This document shows positions 41,428 through 50,965 of a DNA stretch of 64,000 bases, in pieces. Each line of letters opens with the position of its first letter. Positions within the stretch are counted from its first letter, which is position 1. Source of the DNA: Bacillota bacterium. GTDB lineage: Bacteria > Bacillota > UBA4882 > UBA8346. Made by a program: the position numbers and the translations under genes. The DNA is taken from contig JAEZFP010000045.1 in NCBI GenBank assembly GCA_023417475.1, forward strand, positions 1-64,000. The letters run 5' to 3'. Below the pieces are notes generated by a model, which was not told the origin of the DNA, ran no database searches, and saw only the letters and a program-made list of their open reading frames with translations.

Positions 41428-43335
41428 ATGGCCCAAAATCAACCACCGGATCAGTCAGCCGAAGTTCATGTCGCTTTTTTCCCCGCCGACCGCCAAGTCG
41501 CGGTCAAACAGGGCAGCAGTTTACTGGCGGCCGCGCGGAGCGCCGGGATTGATCTGGAATTTGCCTGTAACGGCAACGGAACCTGCGGTAAGTGCAAGGT
41601 ACGGTTAGTATCGGGCGCCGTGACGGCAATGTCTCCGGAAGAACGGCGTTTGTTATCCGCTTCCGAAATTGAGTCGGGATACCGTTTGGCTTGTGTTACG
41701 TATTTACTGGGAGACGTGGTGGTGGGGGTGGCGCAAAACATCGACCACTCCAGTATGCGGATTGAAGCCGACGGATTTACCGCGGATTTCGTCATTGATC
41801 CACCGTTTAAAAAACGCGTGTTTGATTTACAACCGCCCTCGTTGGAGGATCATCGGCCCGACTTGGAGCGGTTGTCAGCAGCGATCGGCAGGACTGTTGG
41901 GGTAGAGCGCCACTTGCAAGGACTGCGCAATTTGTCAACATTGTTGCGGGCGGCTGACTTTACGGTCACCGCCGTCTTTAAGGATGGGGAATTAATCGGC
42001 GTGGAAGCGGGCGACACTCAAACGGAATGTTATGGAATCGCTTTGGATATCGGGACGACAACGATCGTGCTATCGTTGATCGCGTTGGACTCCGGGGCCG
42101 AGTTGGCCACCGCTTCGGCTGCCAACGCCCAAGGCCAGTACGGTCAAGATGTCATCTCGCGGATCCAGTTTGCGGGCCAAGCGAACGGATTGGAACTGCT
42201 GCAAGTGGCGATTGTCCGGCAGATCAATCAATTGATCGCGGCGGTTTGTCAAAAAGCCGGGATCAAACGGGAGCATATTTACGAATTGGTGGCGGCCGGT
42301 AACACTACCATGCTGCACCTGCTGTTGGGCGTTTCGCCCGCAACCTTGGCCAATGCGCCGTATGTGGCCGTTTTTTTGGAAGGGATTACGCTTGCGGCGC
42401 AGGAGATCGGGGTGGAGATTGCTCCGTTTGGGTTGGTCTATACGTTGCCTTCGGTCTCAAGTTATGTCGGGGGCGATATTGTGGCGGGCATGATCGCGAC
42501 CGGGTTGCACCATGCCGACCATCCGGTATTGCTAGTTGATATCGGAACGAACGGGGAGATCGTCTTTGGTTCGCGTCAAGGGTTGGTGGCTTGTTCCTGT
42601 GCGGCCGGGCCTGCTTTGGAAGGGATGAATATCAGTTGCGGCACCATTGCGGTGGCTGGCGCGGTAGAGAAAGTGACGCTTGGTGCGACGGTCGAGTTCC
42701 AAACCATCGGCGCGAAACCGCCGGTCGGTATCTGTGGCAGCGGGATTATTGATATGGTCGCCGAGTTGTTGCGGAGTAACATCAGCGATCGTTCCGGAAG
42801 GCTGAAAACTCGCGAAAAATATCTCGCCGCCGGGGGGCCGGAACGTTTGGCGGAACGGATCAAAAACGACGGCCAGTTGCGTTTTGAGTTGACAACCCCG
42901 GAAGCGAGCTCCGGTACGGACTCCGTTGTGAAGAACGTCTATATTTCCCAAAAGGATATTCGTCAGGTGCAACTGGCGAAAGCAGCCATCGCTTCGGCGA
43001 TCGAGGTGTTGATCAAGGAAGTGGGTACGACCCCGGAGGCGATCGGCGCGGTGTATGTAGCCGGCGCTTTTGGCAAACATTTACGCCGGGAAAATCTGCT
43101 CCGAACCGGATTTATTCCCCAGGAACTCGGGGAGCGGATCGAGTTTGTCGGTAATACCTCGAAAACCGGGGCGGCGATGTGTCTGCTCTCCAAGACGTTA
43201 CGGCGGGAAGCGGAAGAAATTGCCCGCCAGACCCGCTATTTTGAACTATCGGTGTATCCCGGTTACGATAATTTGTTCTTTAGCGCCATTACCTTTCCCA
43301 ACGATGAGACGGATCGCGAAAAGAAGGGGGAGTGA
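41428..43335 (+). CDS. RACo-type corrinoid activation protein (ASKHA ATPase with N-terminal [2Fe-2S] domain)
   Basis: 635 residues. The N-terminal ferredoxin-like domain holds a [2Fe-2S] cluster through Cys47, Cys53, Cys56 and Cys89 (FACNGNGTCGKCK, LACVTY). After a linker the ASKHA ATPase domain begins with GIALDIGTTTIVLSLI, followed by LVDIGTNGEIV and VYVAGAFGKHLRRENL. RACo proteins use ATP to reduce inactive Co(II) corrinoid to Co(I). This is the RACo architecture, not RamA with C-terminal [4Fe-4S] clusters. Partners are corrinoid proteins 1 and 2; the Fe-S protein at 45488 could feed electrons. ATG 41428 behind GGGGGTAG. Confidence 0.9.
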   Translation: MAQNQPPDQSAEVHVAFFPADRQVAVKQGSSLLAAARSAGIDLEFACNGNGTCGKCKVRLVSGAVTAMSPEERRLLSASEIESGYRLACVTYLLGDVVVGVAQNIDHSSMRIEADGFTADFVIDPPFKKRVFDLQPPSLEDHRPDLERLSAAIGRTVGVERHLQGLRNLSTLLRAADFTVTAVFKDGELIGVEAGDTQTECYGIALDIGTTTIVLSLIALDSGAELATASAANAQGQYGQDVISRIQFAGQANGLELLQVAIVRQINQLIAAVCQKAGIKREHIYELVAAGNTTMLHLLLGVSPATLANAPYVAVFLEGITLAAQEIGVEIAPFGLVYTLPSVSSYVGGDIVAGMIATGLHHADHPVLLVDIGTNGEIVFGSRQGLVACSCAAGPALEGMNISCGTIAVAGAVEKVTLGATVEFQTIGAKPPVGICGSGIIDMVAELLRSNISDRSGRLKTREKYLAAGGPERLAERIKNDGQLRFELTTPEASSGTDSVVKNVYISQKDIRQVQLAKAAIASAIEVLIKEVGTTPEAIGAVYVAGAFGKHLRRENLLRTGFIPQELGERIEFVGNTSKTGAAMCLLSKTLRREAEEIARQTRYFELSVYPGYDNLFFSAITFPNDETDREKKGE

Positions 43336-43343
43336 GAGACGGG

Positions 43344-44369
43344 ATGAGTAGTTTCACTGCGAGAGAAAGACTGTTGACGGTGATGGAAGATCAAAAGCCC
43401 GACCGCCCGCCGGTGATTTGTCCGGGCGGGATGATGAACGCCGCCATTGTCGAGGTGATCAAGCAAAGCGGGGTCAAGCTTCCGGAAGCCCACACCGATC
43501 CGGTGTTAATGGCGAAGTTGGCCAAGGCGGTCCAGGCCGACACCGGGTTTGAAAATTTCGGGATTCCGTTTTGCATGACGGTCGAGGCGGAGATCCTGGG
43601 TAGCCGGATCGATTATGGTTCGCTTGCCTGCGAACCCAAAATCGCACAGGAAAAGTATCCGAATACCGCCAGTGTGGTCGTGGCGGAGGATGCCTGCGGG
43701 TCAGCGGGTGGGCGGATGGCGGTGGTGGCGGAGGCATCGCGAATTTTGGCCGCGCAGTGTCCCGATATCCCGGTGGTGGGGAGTTTGACCGGACCGGTCA
43801 GTCTGGCGGCTTCGATTGTCGATCCGATGCTCTTTTTGAAAGATTTGCGAAAAAATCCCGCCGCGGCCCATCGGGTCCTGGACTATGTTACCGGACTGTT
43901 GATTGATTTTGCCGCAACCTTGGCGCGGAACGGCGCCACAGCCATTTCGTTCGCCGATCCCACCGCCACGGGGGAGATTTTGGGGCCGGCGATGTTTAAA
44001 GAATATGCGGTTCCCTATTTGCAAAAAGCGATTACGGCGGTTCATGAAATCGGTCTGCCGGTTATTGTGCATATCTGCGGCGACCTCAACCCGGTTAAAG
44101 CCTCATTATTGACGCTTGGAGCCGATGTGATCAGCGTTGATGCCGTGATGAGCCTGAGGCGGCTGAAAGAAGAGTTTCCGTCGTTGAAAACCATGGGCAA
44201 TGTCAGCACTTTTATGCTGGAAAGCGGTCCGGCCGACAAAATCCAACAACGAACCGCGCAATTGGTGACCGACGGAATCGACATCATTGCGCCGGCTTGC
44301 GGCTTGAGCACCAGCACTCCGCTGGCGAATATCCGGGCTTTAACCGAAACGGTATTGGACACGAACTAG
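43344..44369 (+). CDS. UroD-fold corrinoid methyltransferase 2 (MtaA/MtbA/MtsA-like)
   Basis: 341 residues, UroD/MtaA superfamily barrel. Zn ligands His243 and Cys245 (VHICGD) and a late Cys in APACGLSTSTPLANI. SFADPTATGEILGP is a typical MtaA/MtbA loop. It resembles methyltransferases that move methyl groups between corrinoid proteins and a thiol or tetrahydrofolate-type acceptor. The start could be ATG 43344 or GTG 43332. Follows RACo closely, and precedes methyltransferase 3. Confidence 0.85.
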   Translation: MSSFTARERLLTVMEDQKPDRPPVICPGGMMNAAIVEVIKQSGVKLPEAHTDPVLMAKLAKAVQADTGFENFGIPFCMTVEAEILGSRIDYGSLACEPKIAQEKYPNTASVVVAEDACGSAGGRMAVVAEASRILAAQCPDIPVVGSLTGPVSLAASIVDPMLFLKDLRKNPAAAHRVLDYVTGLLIDFAATLARNGATAISFADPTATGEILGPAMFKEYAVPYLQKAITAVHEIGLPVIVHICGDLNPVKASLLTLGADVISVDAVMSLRRLKEEFPSLKTMGNVSTFMLESGPADKIQQRTAQLVTDGIDIIAPACGLSTSTPLANIRALTETVLDTN

Positions 44370-44419
44370 GACAGTGGGCAAACTCGGTAATTTCCGAGAA
44401 CATCAGGAGGAATACAAAC

Positions 44420-45463
44420 ATGGCGCAAGAAATGACCTCCCGCGAGCGGGTGTTGGCCGCCATTCGCTGGCGGGAAGTGGATACGATACCGGTCTTTTCG
44501 AAGATCCGGGGGGCAATCGCCCGCGTCAACGGGCGTAAGATCAATCAGTCGTTTTATCTGGATGGGGAAGCGATCGCCGCAGCCGGCTTAAAGACCTGGG
44601 AAACGCTTCAGGACGATATTATTCATCTCGGTGGCGGGAATGTGGTACCCTTCGAGGCGCTGGGGGCGGATACGATCTGGCCGGACAACGATTATCCGAT
44701 GTTTAAACAACCCAGCCTCGTCAGTTATGACGATGTCGACCGTCTTGAAATACCCGATCCGTTGCAGGATCCGTATATGGTGGAACTGTTGCGCGCGATT
44801 CGCATCGTTAAAGCGAAAGTTGGCAAGGAAGTCGCCATTAGCAGCGGTTTTCACGGCGTTTTTAACATTGCCGGGCGTTTATTGGGGACCGATCAGTTGA
44901 TGCTTTTACTTGGCCGGGATCCGGAGCTCGTCCATAAGCTATGCCGGAAAATCACCGATACGTTGATTCAATACGGCGAATTGCTGGTGGAGGCGGGAGC
45001 GGAGATTTTGGAGATTGGGGACGCGACTTCGTCGCCGGCTTGCATATCGCCAAAAACCTATGAAAAAATGGCTTTGCCGTATCTGACCGAAACCTTTCAA
45101 GGTTTTAAGAAAGCGGGCGCTTACGCCATCTATCATCCCTGCGGCGGCGAGTATCCGATCATCGACTTGCTGAGCCGGACCGGGGCCAATGTGTTGGACT
45201 TCAGCGAGTTGGTCGCTTTGGATGTGGCTCAAAAAATCTTCGTGCGGCGGATCGCTGTCTGCGGAACCGTGGACCCCTCCAAAGTCTTATTTTTGGGGAC
45301 GCCGGCCGAAGTGGAGCAACACGTCAAAACGATCATTGAGAAATTGCCGTTTAAGACCGGGGCGATTATTGCGCCGGGGTGCGGCCTGTCGCTCAATATA
45401 CCGTTGGAGAATGTCCGCGCCATGGTCGTTGCGGCGCGTCAGTACGGCAATTACGTAAAATAG
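44420..45463 (+). CDS. UroD-fold corrinoid methyltransferase 3 (MtaA/MtsA-like)
   Basis: 347 residues. N-terminal TSRERVLAAIRWREVDTIPV is typical of the family. Zn ligands: His-Pro-Cys in AIYHPCGGEY and Cys in APGCGLSLNIPLENV. IGDATSSPACISPKTYEK corresponds to the GD/E-P loop. It differs from enzymes 1 and 2 in the His-x-Cys context (HPCGG against HICG), suggesting another substrate or acceptor. ATG 44420 behind CAGGAGG is the real start. Penultimate gene of the corrinoid operon. Confidence 0.85.
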   Translation: MAQEMTSRERVLAAIRWREVDTIPVFSKIRGAIARVNGRKINQSFYLDGEAIAAAGLKTWETLQDDIIHLGGGNVVPFEALGADTIWPDNDYPMFKQPSLVSYDDVDRLEIPDPLQDPYMVELLRAIRIVKAKVGKEVAISSGFHGVFNIAGRLLGTDQLMLLLGRDPELVHKLCRKITDTLIQYGELLVEAGAEILEIGDATSSPACISPKTYEKMALPYLTETFQGFKKAGAYAIYHPCGGEYPIIDLLSRTGANVLDFSELVALDVAQKIFVRRIAVCGTVDPSKVLFLGTPAEVEQHVKTIIEKLPFKTGAIIAPGCGLSLNIPLENVRAMVVAARQYGNYVK

Positions 45464-45487
45464 CCGTCAGAGTCGGGAGGAACGGTC

Positions 45488-46336
45488 TTGTCGCAAACAA
45501 ACGTAACGAAAATGGCGATCATCGAGAAGGCCCAGGAACTCGGAGCGGAGCTGGTGGGTTTTGCGCCGGCCGGTCGTTGGCAAGAATATGGCGAGGTGCC
45601 GGAGGATTATCATCCCCGCAATGTTTGGCCGCTAACCAATACGGTGATTTCATTGGCGGTGCCGGTCTGGTTGCCGATTGTCGAAACCGCCCCGTCAGAG
45701 TTGGGGCGGGAACAATACATTACCACCAATCAACTGTTGGACATTACCGCTTACCGGTTGGCGGCGTTTTTAAACCGGAACGGTCATGCGGCGATCAGTT
45801 TACCACGGGACGGTTACGGCGATGCCGGGGCGTTGGCGGATAAACCGGTGGCGTTGTTTTCCCACGTTTGGGCCGCCTATTATGCGGGATTAGGCAAAGT
45901 GGGCTGGAATCACACGCTTTTGACCAGAGCGTACGGTCCCCGGCAACGGTTGATTTCCGTCTTCACCGCGCTGGAGTTGGAAGGCGATCCGATGGTCACC
46001 ACCGACCTCTGCACGAAGTGCCTGCTCTGCCAAAAGATTTGTCCGGGCCGCGCTTTTCATGGCGGAAAAGACATTCCCTATGCCGAAATGGACAAATTCG
46101 CCTGTATGGCCAATTCGAAACGTTTCCGGACGGCCTATCGCAATCCGTGCGGATTTTGCATCAAAGTCTGTCCGGTGGGAGCGGACCGGAAACTTTTCGG
46201 TAGCACCAACCTGAAGAAATACTTCGACGAAGCCGCGGTATTGGCGAAAGATCCCCGTGCCAAGGAGTATCGCGATTGGGTTCATATCCGAAGACACGGT
46301 GGGTATCCGTTGCCGGAGGATCCCAAGCTCGACTAA
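45488..46336 (+). CDS. QueG-like 4Fe-4S double-cluster protein
   Basis: 282 residues. The N-terminal part (QKAQELGAELVGFAPAGR and later YAGLGKVGWNHTLLT) is of the epoxyqueuosine reductase/reductive dehalogenase type. The C-terminal part holds CTKCLLCQKICPG and CGFCIKVCPVG, so ligands for two [4Fe-4S] clusters. It is shorter than QueG (~380) and lacks its C-terminal repeats. In this operon it could reduce the RACo [2Fe-2S] centre or a corrinoid directly. TTG 45488 behind GGGAGG. Last gene of the island; the sequence turns AT-rich after its stop. Confidence 0.75.
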   Translation: MSQTNVTKMAIIEKAQELGAELVGFAPAGRWQEYGEVPEDYHPRNVWPLTNTVISLAVPVWLPIVETAPSELGREQYITTNQLLDITAYRLAAFLNRNGHAAISLPRDGYGDAGALADKPVALFSHVWAAYYAGLGKVGWNHTLLTRAYGPRQRLISVFTALELEGDPMVTTDLCTKCLLCQKICPGRAFHGGKDIPYAEMDKFACMANSKRFRTAYRNPCGFCIKVCPVGADRKLFGSTNLKKYFDEAAVLAKDPRAKEYRDWVHIRRHGGYPLPEDPKLD

Positions 46337-46684
46337 TTATTGAGTGCGATCCGAGGCGGACTAAATCAAAACGTAATTATGATATTTTAATAATGCATCA
46401 GAATTAATCTCTTATTCACTTGATTTTTTATTCGGCATCATCATTTTGGCGGCACTTCTACAGCGTCCGCTTATTTTATTTTAAGGGCGTTCATGTTAAC
46501 TTGGGTTGTCTTCATTATTTTCGGTTTCGATAGAATTGTGTAATAACTTGGAGGAGATAGGGATTTTGGCAAGAAGTAGTAAGTTGTGAAGTATTATTGA
46601 TGTAGGTGTTTTGGTGTGAATGAAAGGTGTCATTCATTTCATTGGTACCGATAAATCAACAATGACTGAATGGAGTGATCGATT
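46337..46684. other. Gene-free AT-rich boundary region
   Basis: 348 bp without a convincing open frame. It is rich in A/T compared with the island before it. A short TTGGAGGAGATAGGG looks like a ribosome binding site but leads only to a 7-codon frame at 46566. No clear terminator for the preceding operon is visible. This may be the edge of the transferred or clustered segment, with remnants of lost genes. Confidence 0.5.
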
Positions 46685-47116
46685 TTGGAAGAACGTTTCA
46701 AACTCATCTCAGCAGTCCATATTTTTGTAATCAAAGATCATCAGATTTTGTTATTAAGACGTTTCAATACCGGTTTTGCGGATGGCCAATATAGTGTCGT
46801 TGCGGGGCATTTGGATGGAAATGAGGAGATTAAAACAGCAGCAATTCGTGAAGCCAAAGAAGAAGCAGGAATTATCATCAAACCGGACGATATCCAAGTG
46901 GTTGGAGTCATGCACCGCATATCCAATGACGAACGGATCGATTTCTTTCTTACAACGAAGCGATGGCTAGGTGAGATCAAAAATATGGAACCTCACAAAT
47001 GTGACCGTTTGGAGTGGTTTGATATGAACTCACTACCTGAAAATATTGTCCCTTATGTCAAAAAGGCGATTGAAAATTTTCAAGAAGGTAGATGGTTTGA
47101 TAGTTATGGGTGGTGA
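46685..47116 (+). CDS. Nudix hydrolase
   Basis: 143 residues with an intact Nudix box (GHLDGNEEIKTAAIREAKEE then AGI), residues ~37-59. It hydrolyses nucleoside diphosphates linked to another group; the specific substrate is unknown. TTG start 46685 preceded by GGAGTGAT. Stands alone, more AT-rich than the island upstream. The 220 bp after it hold no gene. Confidence 0.85.
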   Translation: MEERFKLISAVHIFVIKDHQILLLRRFNTGFADGQYSVVAGHLDGNEEIKTAAIREAKEEAGIIIKPDDIQVVGVMHRISNDERIDFFLTTKRWLGEIKNMEPHKCDRLEWFDMNSLPENIVPYVKKAIENFQEGRWFDSYGW

Positions 47117-47340
47117 GTCAGGGGGATAATGTTAGTACTAACGATTCTTAAGGCAATATGAAATGGACCTCGGTCGATTTAATTATTCATCCAAAAAGAA
47201 CTTATCCACTCATAGTTTACGTAATTCTCCATTTTCTTCACATCAAGAAGTTTTTAGATCCTCCATGAGGATTTCTCTTAATATCCAAAAAGATGTAATT
47301 CAACGTTCCCCTATGATTTTAAACTAAAGGAGTGATTCGA

Positions 47341-48720
47341 ATGCGAAAACTACTTACAATATTTTTATGTGCTTATTTGTTTCTAATAGCTGGGATTCCA
47401 TGGAGTATGGCTGAGGGATCGACTAATCAAACTGGAGTAAACCAGGGTGGTGAAAATGTAGTTTTCACAAAAAAATATTCATTAGCAGAGCTACAAACCG
47501 ACTTTACCATAGTTAAGACAATTATCGAGAAATACCACCCTAAACTCTATACTGATCAACAAGAATTAAACCGATTGTTCATTAATCAGGCTGAGCTTTT
47601 AAAAGATAATATGAGCGAATTAGATTTTTACCGGGTCGTAACGCCTGTTATTGCAAAACTCAATTGTGGTCATACAATGATCAACTTGTCCAGTGAGTCT
47701 CAAAATTTATTAATGAGTAATGGAACCTTTTTGCCGCTATCAATAAGGATAATCAATAATAAAGCTTTGGTGCTTAGAAATCTGTCGTCAATGGATATGC
47801 CTGTAGGTTCCGAAATTTTGGCAATCAATGGGCGAACAATTCCACAAATTATTAAGATTTTAACAAACAATTTATCGTCGGATGGTACGAACATTTCAAG
47901 AAAGTTATACTGGATGAATCGTGAGTTTAACCTGCTATATTATTATTTTGTCGATAATTCCGATATGTTTTCAATCACTTACCAAAATCCAACTGCTCGT
48001 CAAAGTAGCCAGGTGACGGTGACTGCTGTGACACTAGTCAAATTTATTACTAGTGTCACAAATCAGCCGAATAACGGTCCGTATTATACTAATTTTGAAA
48101 AGGATTATGCTGTGTTAACGATCAAATCTTTTTCTTTCTACGAAGAGTATACTCGGAACAAATTCAAAGAGTTTATCGATGATTTTTTTGCTCAAGTAGC
48201 CAATCAAAAAATTGCCAATCTTATTTTAGATCTGCGGGATAATGGGGGTGGAGATCCTTATTGCTCAAGTCATGTTTTCTCCTATTTAATCAATAAACCT
48301 TACCCATATTTTGCTAAAAATACCCCCGGTCATAACGATTTAGAGTCTCCGATTGCTCCAGCTAAAAATAAATTTAACGGGAGTTTATACATTTTAATCA
48401 ATGGAGGCTGCTTCTCAGCTACCGGCCATTTATGTTCGTTACTGAAGTATCATCAAATTGGGACATTTATCGGTGATGAAACAGGTGGTTCTTTTGTATG
48501 TACCGATGGTTCACGAAATATCGTCCTGAAGAATACACGGTTGAGATTACGTTATTCAACACAAGCATTTCAAACAGCGGTATCGGGTTTAACACCCGGT
48601 AGAGGGATCATTCCTGATTATTATGTCTTTCCGAGCATTCAAGATTATCTTAATCGAAACGATGTGGAAAAAGATTATGCGATCAAACTGATTCAGGACG
48701 GCTCAAAAGGTGAGTTATAA
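47341..48720 (+). CDS. Secreted S41-family peptidase (C-terminal processing protease-like)
   Basis: 459 residues. Signal peptide residues 1-25 (LLTIFLCAYLFLIAGIP, then SMAEG), a PDZ-like middle, and a tail-specific protease domain: ILDLRDNGGGDPYC and NGGCFSATGHL, where the Ser of FSATGHL is the likely nucleophile. The usual CtpA lysine is not obvious; instead GTFIGDETGGSF is present, as in tricorn-core-type S41 proteins. ATG 47341, 8 nt after AAGGAG. Exported or surface-attached; target unknown. Not linked by operon to neighbours. Confidence 0.85.
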   Translation: MRKLLTIFLCAYLFLIAGIPWSMAEGSTNQTGVNQGGENVVFTKKYSLAELQTDFTIVKTIIEKYHPKLYTDQQELNRLFINQAELLKDNMSELDFYRVVTPVIAKLNCGHTMINLSSESQNLLMSNGTFLPLSIRIINNKALVLRNLSSMDMPVGSEILAINGRTIPQIIKILTNNLSSDGTNISRKLYWMNREFNLLYYYFVDNSDMFSITYQNPTARQSSQVTVTAVTLVKFITSVTNQPNNGPYYTNFEKDYAVLTIKSFSFYEEYTRNKFKEFIDDFFAQVANQKIANLILDLRDNGGGDPYCSSHVFSYLINKPYPYFAKNTPGHNDLESPIAPAKNKFNGSLYILINGGCFSATGHLCSLLKYHQIGTFIGDETGGSFVCTDGSRNIVLKNTRLRLRYSTQAFQTAVSGLTPGRGIIPDYYVFPSIQDYLNRNDVEKDYAIKLIQDGSKGEL

Positions 48721-48769
48721 TAACTTCGAAAATGAATCTGGAATCTTCTACCTTAGTTTAACATTTTCA

Positions 48770-48799
48770 TTGACACCAGCGATTGATTCGGAGTAAAAT
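48770..48799 (+). promoter_or_regulatory. Promoter of the metG T-box leader
   Basis: TTGACA (48770-48775), 18-bp spacer, TAAAAT (48794-48799); start of transcription expected near 48806, just before the T-box stem I. Confidence 0.65.
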
Positions 48800-48829
48800 A
48801 ATTACAATTTAATATCCACTTTTAAAAGC

Positions 48830-49112
48830 GATGATAGGGAGAGAGTAATCAGCGAGAAAGTCTACAGAGAACCGGTAAATGCTGAGAGCCGGTGATGGAC
48901 GGACTGATGAACATGGCCTTGGAGCTGTCGGTCGAGTTGGAGTAGTCCAAATTAGGCTGAACCGGAGCCTTAAGTTTTAAGGCGCGCACCCGTTACCGTG
49001 CTAAGGTATGTTTGTACCTGAAAACAGGCTTGGACGGATTTCGTTCCAGGCGAAATGAGGTGGTACCGCGAAGTGTTTTCGCCCTCAGGACTGTATTGTC
49101 TTGAGGGTTTTT
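48830..49112 (+). promoter_or_regulatory. T-box riboswitch, methionine specific
   Basis: A classical tRNA-sensing leader. Stem I begins near GATAGGGAGAGAGTAATC. A candidate specifier loop reads GATGAACATGGCC with an ATG (Met) codon at about 48911-48913. The T-box core AGGTGGTACCGCG lies at about 49058-49070, pairing with the tRNA 3' end. The terminator pairs CCCTCAGGAC with GTCTTGAGGG and ends in T6 (about 49082-49112). Uncharged tRNA-Met would favour the antiterminator and raise metG expression. Confidence 0.92.
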
Positions 49113-49157
49113 TGTTGTCTAATTTAACAAGATTAGCATAGGAGGTTTGACTTAGCG

Positions 49158-50702
49158 ATGAACAAAGTATTGATCACCACTGCAATTGACTATATTAATT
49201 CCCGTCCTCATTTAGGGCACGCTTATGAAAAAGTTGGCGCGGATGTCGCAGCGCGCTATCAGAAGTTGCTTGGGAAAGAACCGTTTTTATTAATCGGAGC
49301 TGATGAGCACAGCTTGAATATTTATAAAAATGCTCGAGAACAAGGTCTAGAACCGCAAAAATTTTGTGATGACATAGTTGAGTATTTCTATGAATTATAC
49401 AAGTTATTGCACATTGATTATTCCCGGTATATTCGTACCACCGATCTTGATCATGAGAAAGTGGTGCAAACGGTTGTGGATCGCTTATGGGAACGAGGCT
49501 ATATTCGAAAAGGTACCTATGCGGGACATTACTGTGAGTCCTGTGAAGCTTTTATTGAAGAAAATGAATTGACGAATGGGCGATGTCAATATCATCCGAC
49601 GAAAACGGTTACCTGGGTTGAAGAAGAGAATTATTTCTTCTCGTTAAGTCATTTTCAAGAACCGCTACTGCGACTTTACCATGAAAATCCTGATTTTTTG
49701 CAACCGGATACCTGGCGCAATGAAATTCTAAACCGATTACGCCAGGGTTTACAGGATATTAGTATCTCTCGCTCCAGTATGAAATGGGGAATACCATTTC
49801 CTAAAAAACCGGAGGATGTAGTCTATGTCTGGTTCGATGCGTTATTAAATTACCTGACCGGAGCCGGATTCTTGTTGAATGAACCACTATTTTCAAAAAC
49901 CTGGCCGCCCAAATTGCAGATTGTCGGTAAGGACATTACGTGGTTTCATGGGGTAATTTGGCCGGCGATTTTATTAGCATTGGAAATACCGTTACCGGAA
50001 CAGATTTTTGCCCATGGTCACGTTTTGCATAAGGGACAAAAACTTAGTAAATCATCGGGGATTGTGATCGATCCAGTTCAACTCATTGAGATCTTTGGGG
50101 TGGAACGTCTTCGATATTATTTAATGAAAGCTCTTCCTTGGGGACAGGACGGTAATTTCAGCTATGAAGGAATTGTGACAACCTGCAACAACGATTTAGC
50201 CAATGATTACGGTAACTTGATCAGTCGGGCTACGGCCATGATTAATAAATATTATAATGGCCTAATCCCTGAACCAATAGAAGACCAGGTAATCGATAAG
50301 GAACTAAAAGAGACAGCGAATGGATGTGTAAGAAAATATCGGCAAGCAATGGAGCGGCAGGAATACCCGGGAGCATTGGAGAGTGTTTTAGAATTAGTTA
50401 GGAAGGCCAATAAATACATCGAGACTACCGCTCCATGGGATTTGGCGAAACAAGAGGAGACTCAAAGCCAGTTAGCAACAGTGCTTTATCAATTAGTGGA
50501 GGTTATTCGAATTACTACGTTTCTACTGGAACCGTTTATCCCTTCGGTTCGCTTGAAAGTATGGGACCAGTTAGGGCTAGATATCACCTATACTGAAACG
50601 TTGGAGAGATTAGAATGGGGTTATCAGTATCGAGATATTAGGATTAACCGGGGTGAACCGCTGTTTCCAAGGCTGGATTTGAATATAATTCTAGATAAAT
50701 AA
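49158..50702 (+). CDS. metG: Methionyl-tRNA synthetase, short form
   Basis: 514 residues, class I aminoacyl-tRNA synthetase. HIGH-like motif PHLGHA (residues 14-19), zinc-knuckle cysteines in HYCESCEAF region with a single knuckle, and KMSKS-like GQKLSKSSG near residue 295. The anticodon-binding helical domain is present but the C-terminal EMAP/dimerisation domain of long MetG is absent. ATG 49158 behind GGAGG. Controlled by the T-box upstream. The split from the sulfur island is by several kb, although both respond to methionine supply. Confidence 0.93.
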   Translation: MNKVLITTAIDYINSRPHLGHAYEKVGADVAARYQKLLGKEPFLLIGADEHSLNIYKNAREQGLEPQKFCDDIVEYFYELYKLLHIDYSRYIRTTDLDHEKVVQTVVDRLWERGYIRKGTYAGHYCESCEAFIEENELTNGRCQYHPTKTVTWVEEENYFFSLSHFQEPLLRLYHENPDFLQPDTWRNEILNRLRQGLQDISISRSSMKWGIPFPKKPEDVVYVWFDALLNYLTGAGFLLNEPLFSKTWPPKLQIVGKDITWFHGVIWPAILLALEIPLPEQIFAHGHVLHKGQKLSKSSGIVIDPVQLIEIFGVERLRYYLMKALPWGQDGNFSYEGIVTTCNNDLANDYGNLISRATAMINKYYNGLIPEPIEDQVIDKELKETANGCVRKYRQAMERQEYPGALESVLELVRKANKYIETTAPWDLAKQEETQSQLATVLYQLVEVIRITTFLLEPFIPSVRLKVWDQLGLDITYTETLERLEWGYQYRDIRINRGEPLFPRLDLNIILDK

Positions 50703-50739
50703 GTTTTAAGATTCTGGTTAATGATTATAATTTTGTAAG

Positions 50740-50765
50740 GCAGGGACTAACGTTCCTGCTTTTTG
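50740..50765 (+). terminator. Intrinsic terminator after metG
   Basis: GCAGGGAC (50740-50747), loop TAAC, GTTCCTGC (50752-50759), followed by TTTTTGTTTT. Confidence 0.8.
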
Positions 50766-50965
50766 TTTTAAGATCAGATTTGCGCACAATCACTCAAGAA
50801 CTACTCGAGCGCGAGACATTGATAAGTATGAGTTTTGCTATTAATATAATTCCTTACCAGTAGAAGGTGAAGAAAGGTAAACAGCGAACTTCTAAGAAAT
50901 TGGCATAATTTTCATAATGCATTACGATAAACCCAAAATACTTCAATGCAACAAGGAGCTTAAAA

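Noticed and set aside
44297..44419. N-terminal extension of methyltransferase 3 overlapping methyltransferase 2
   Set aside because: CAGGAGG and ATG 44420 mark the start and the family N-terminus begins there.
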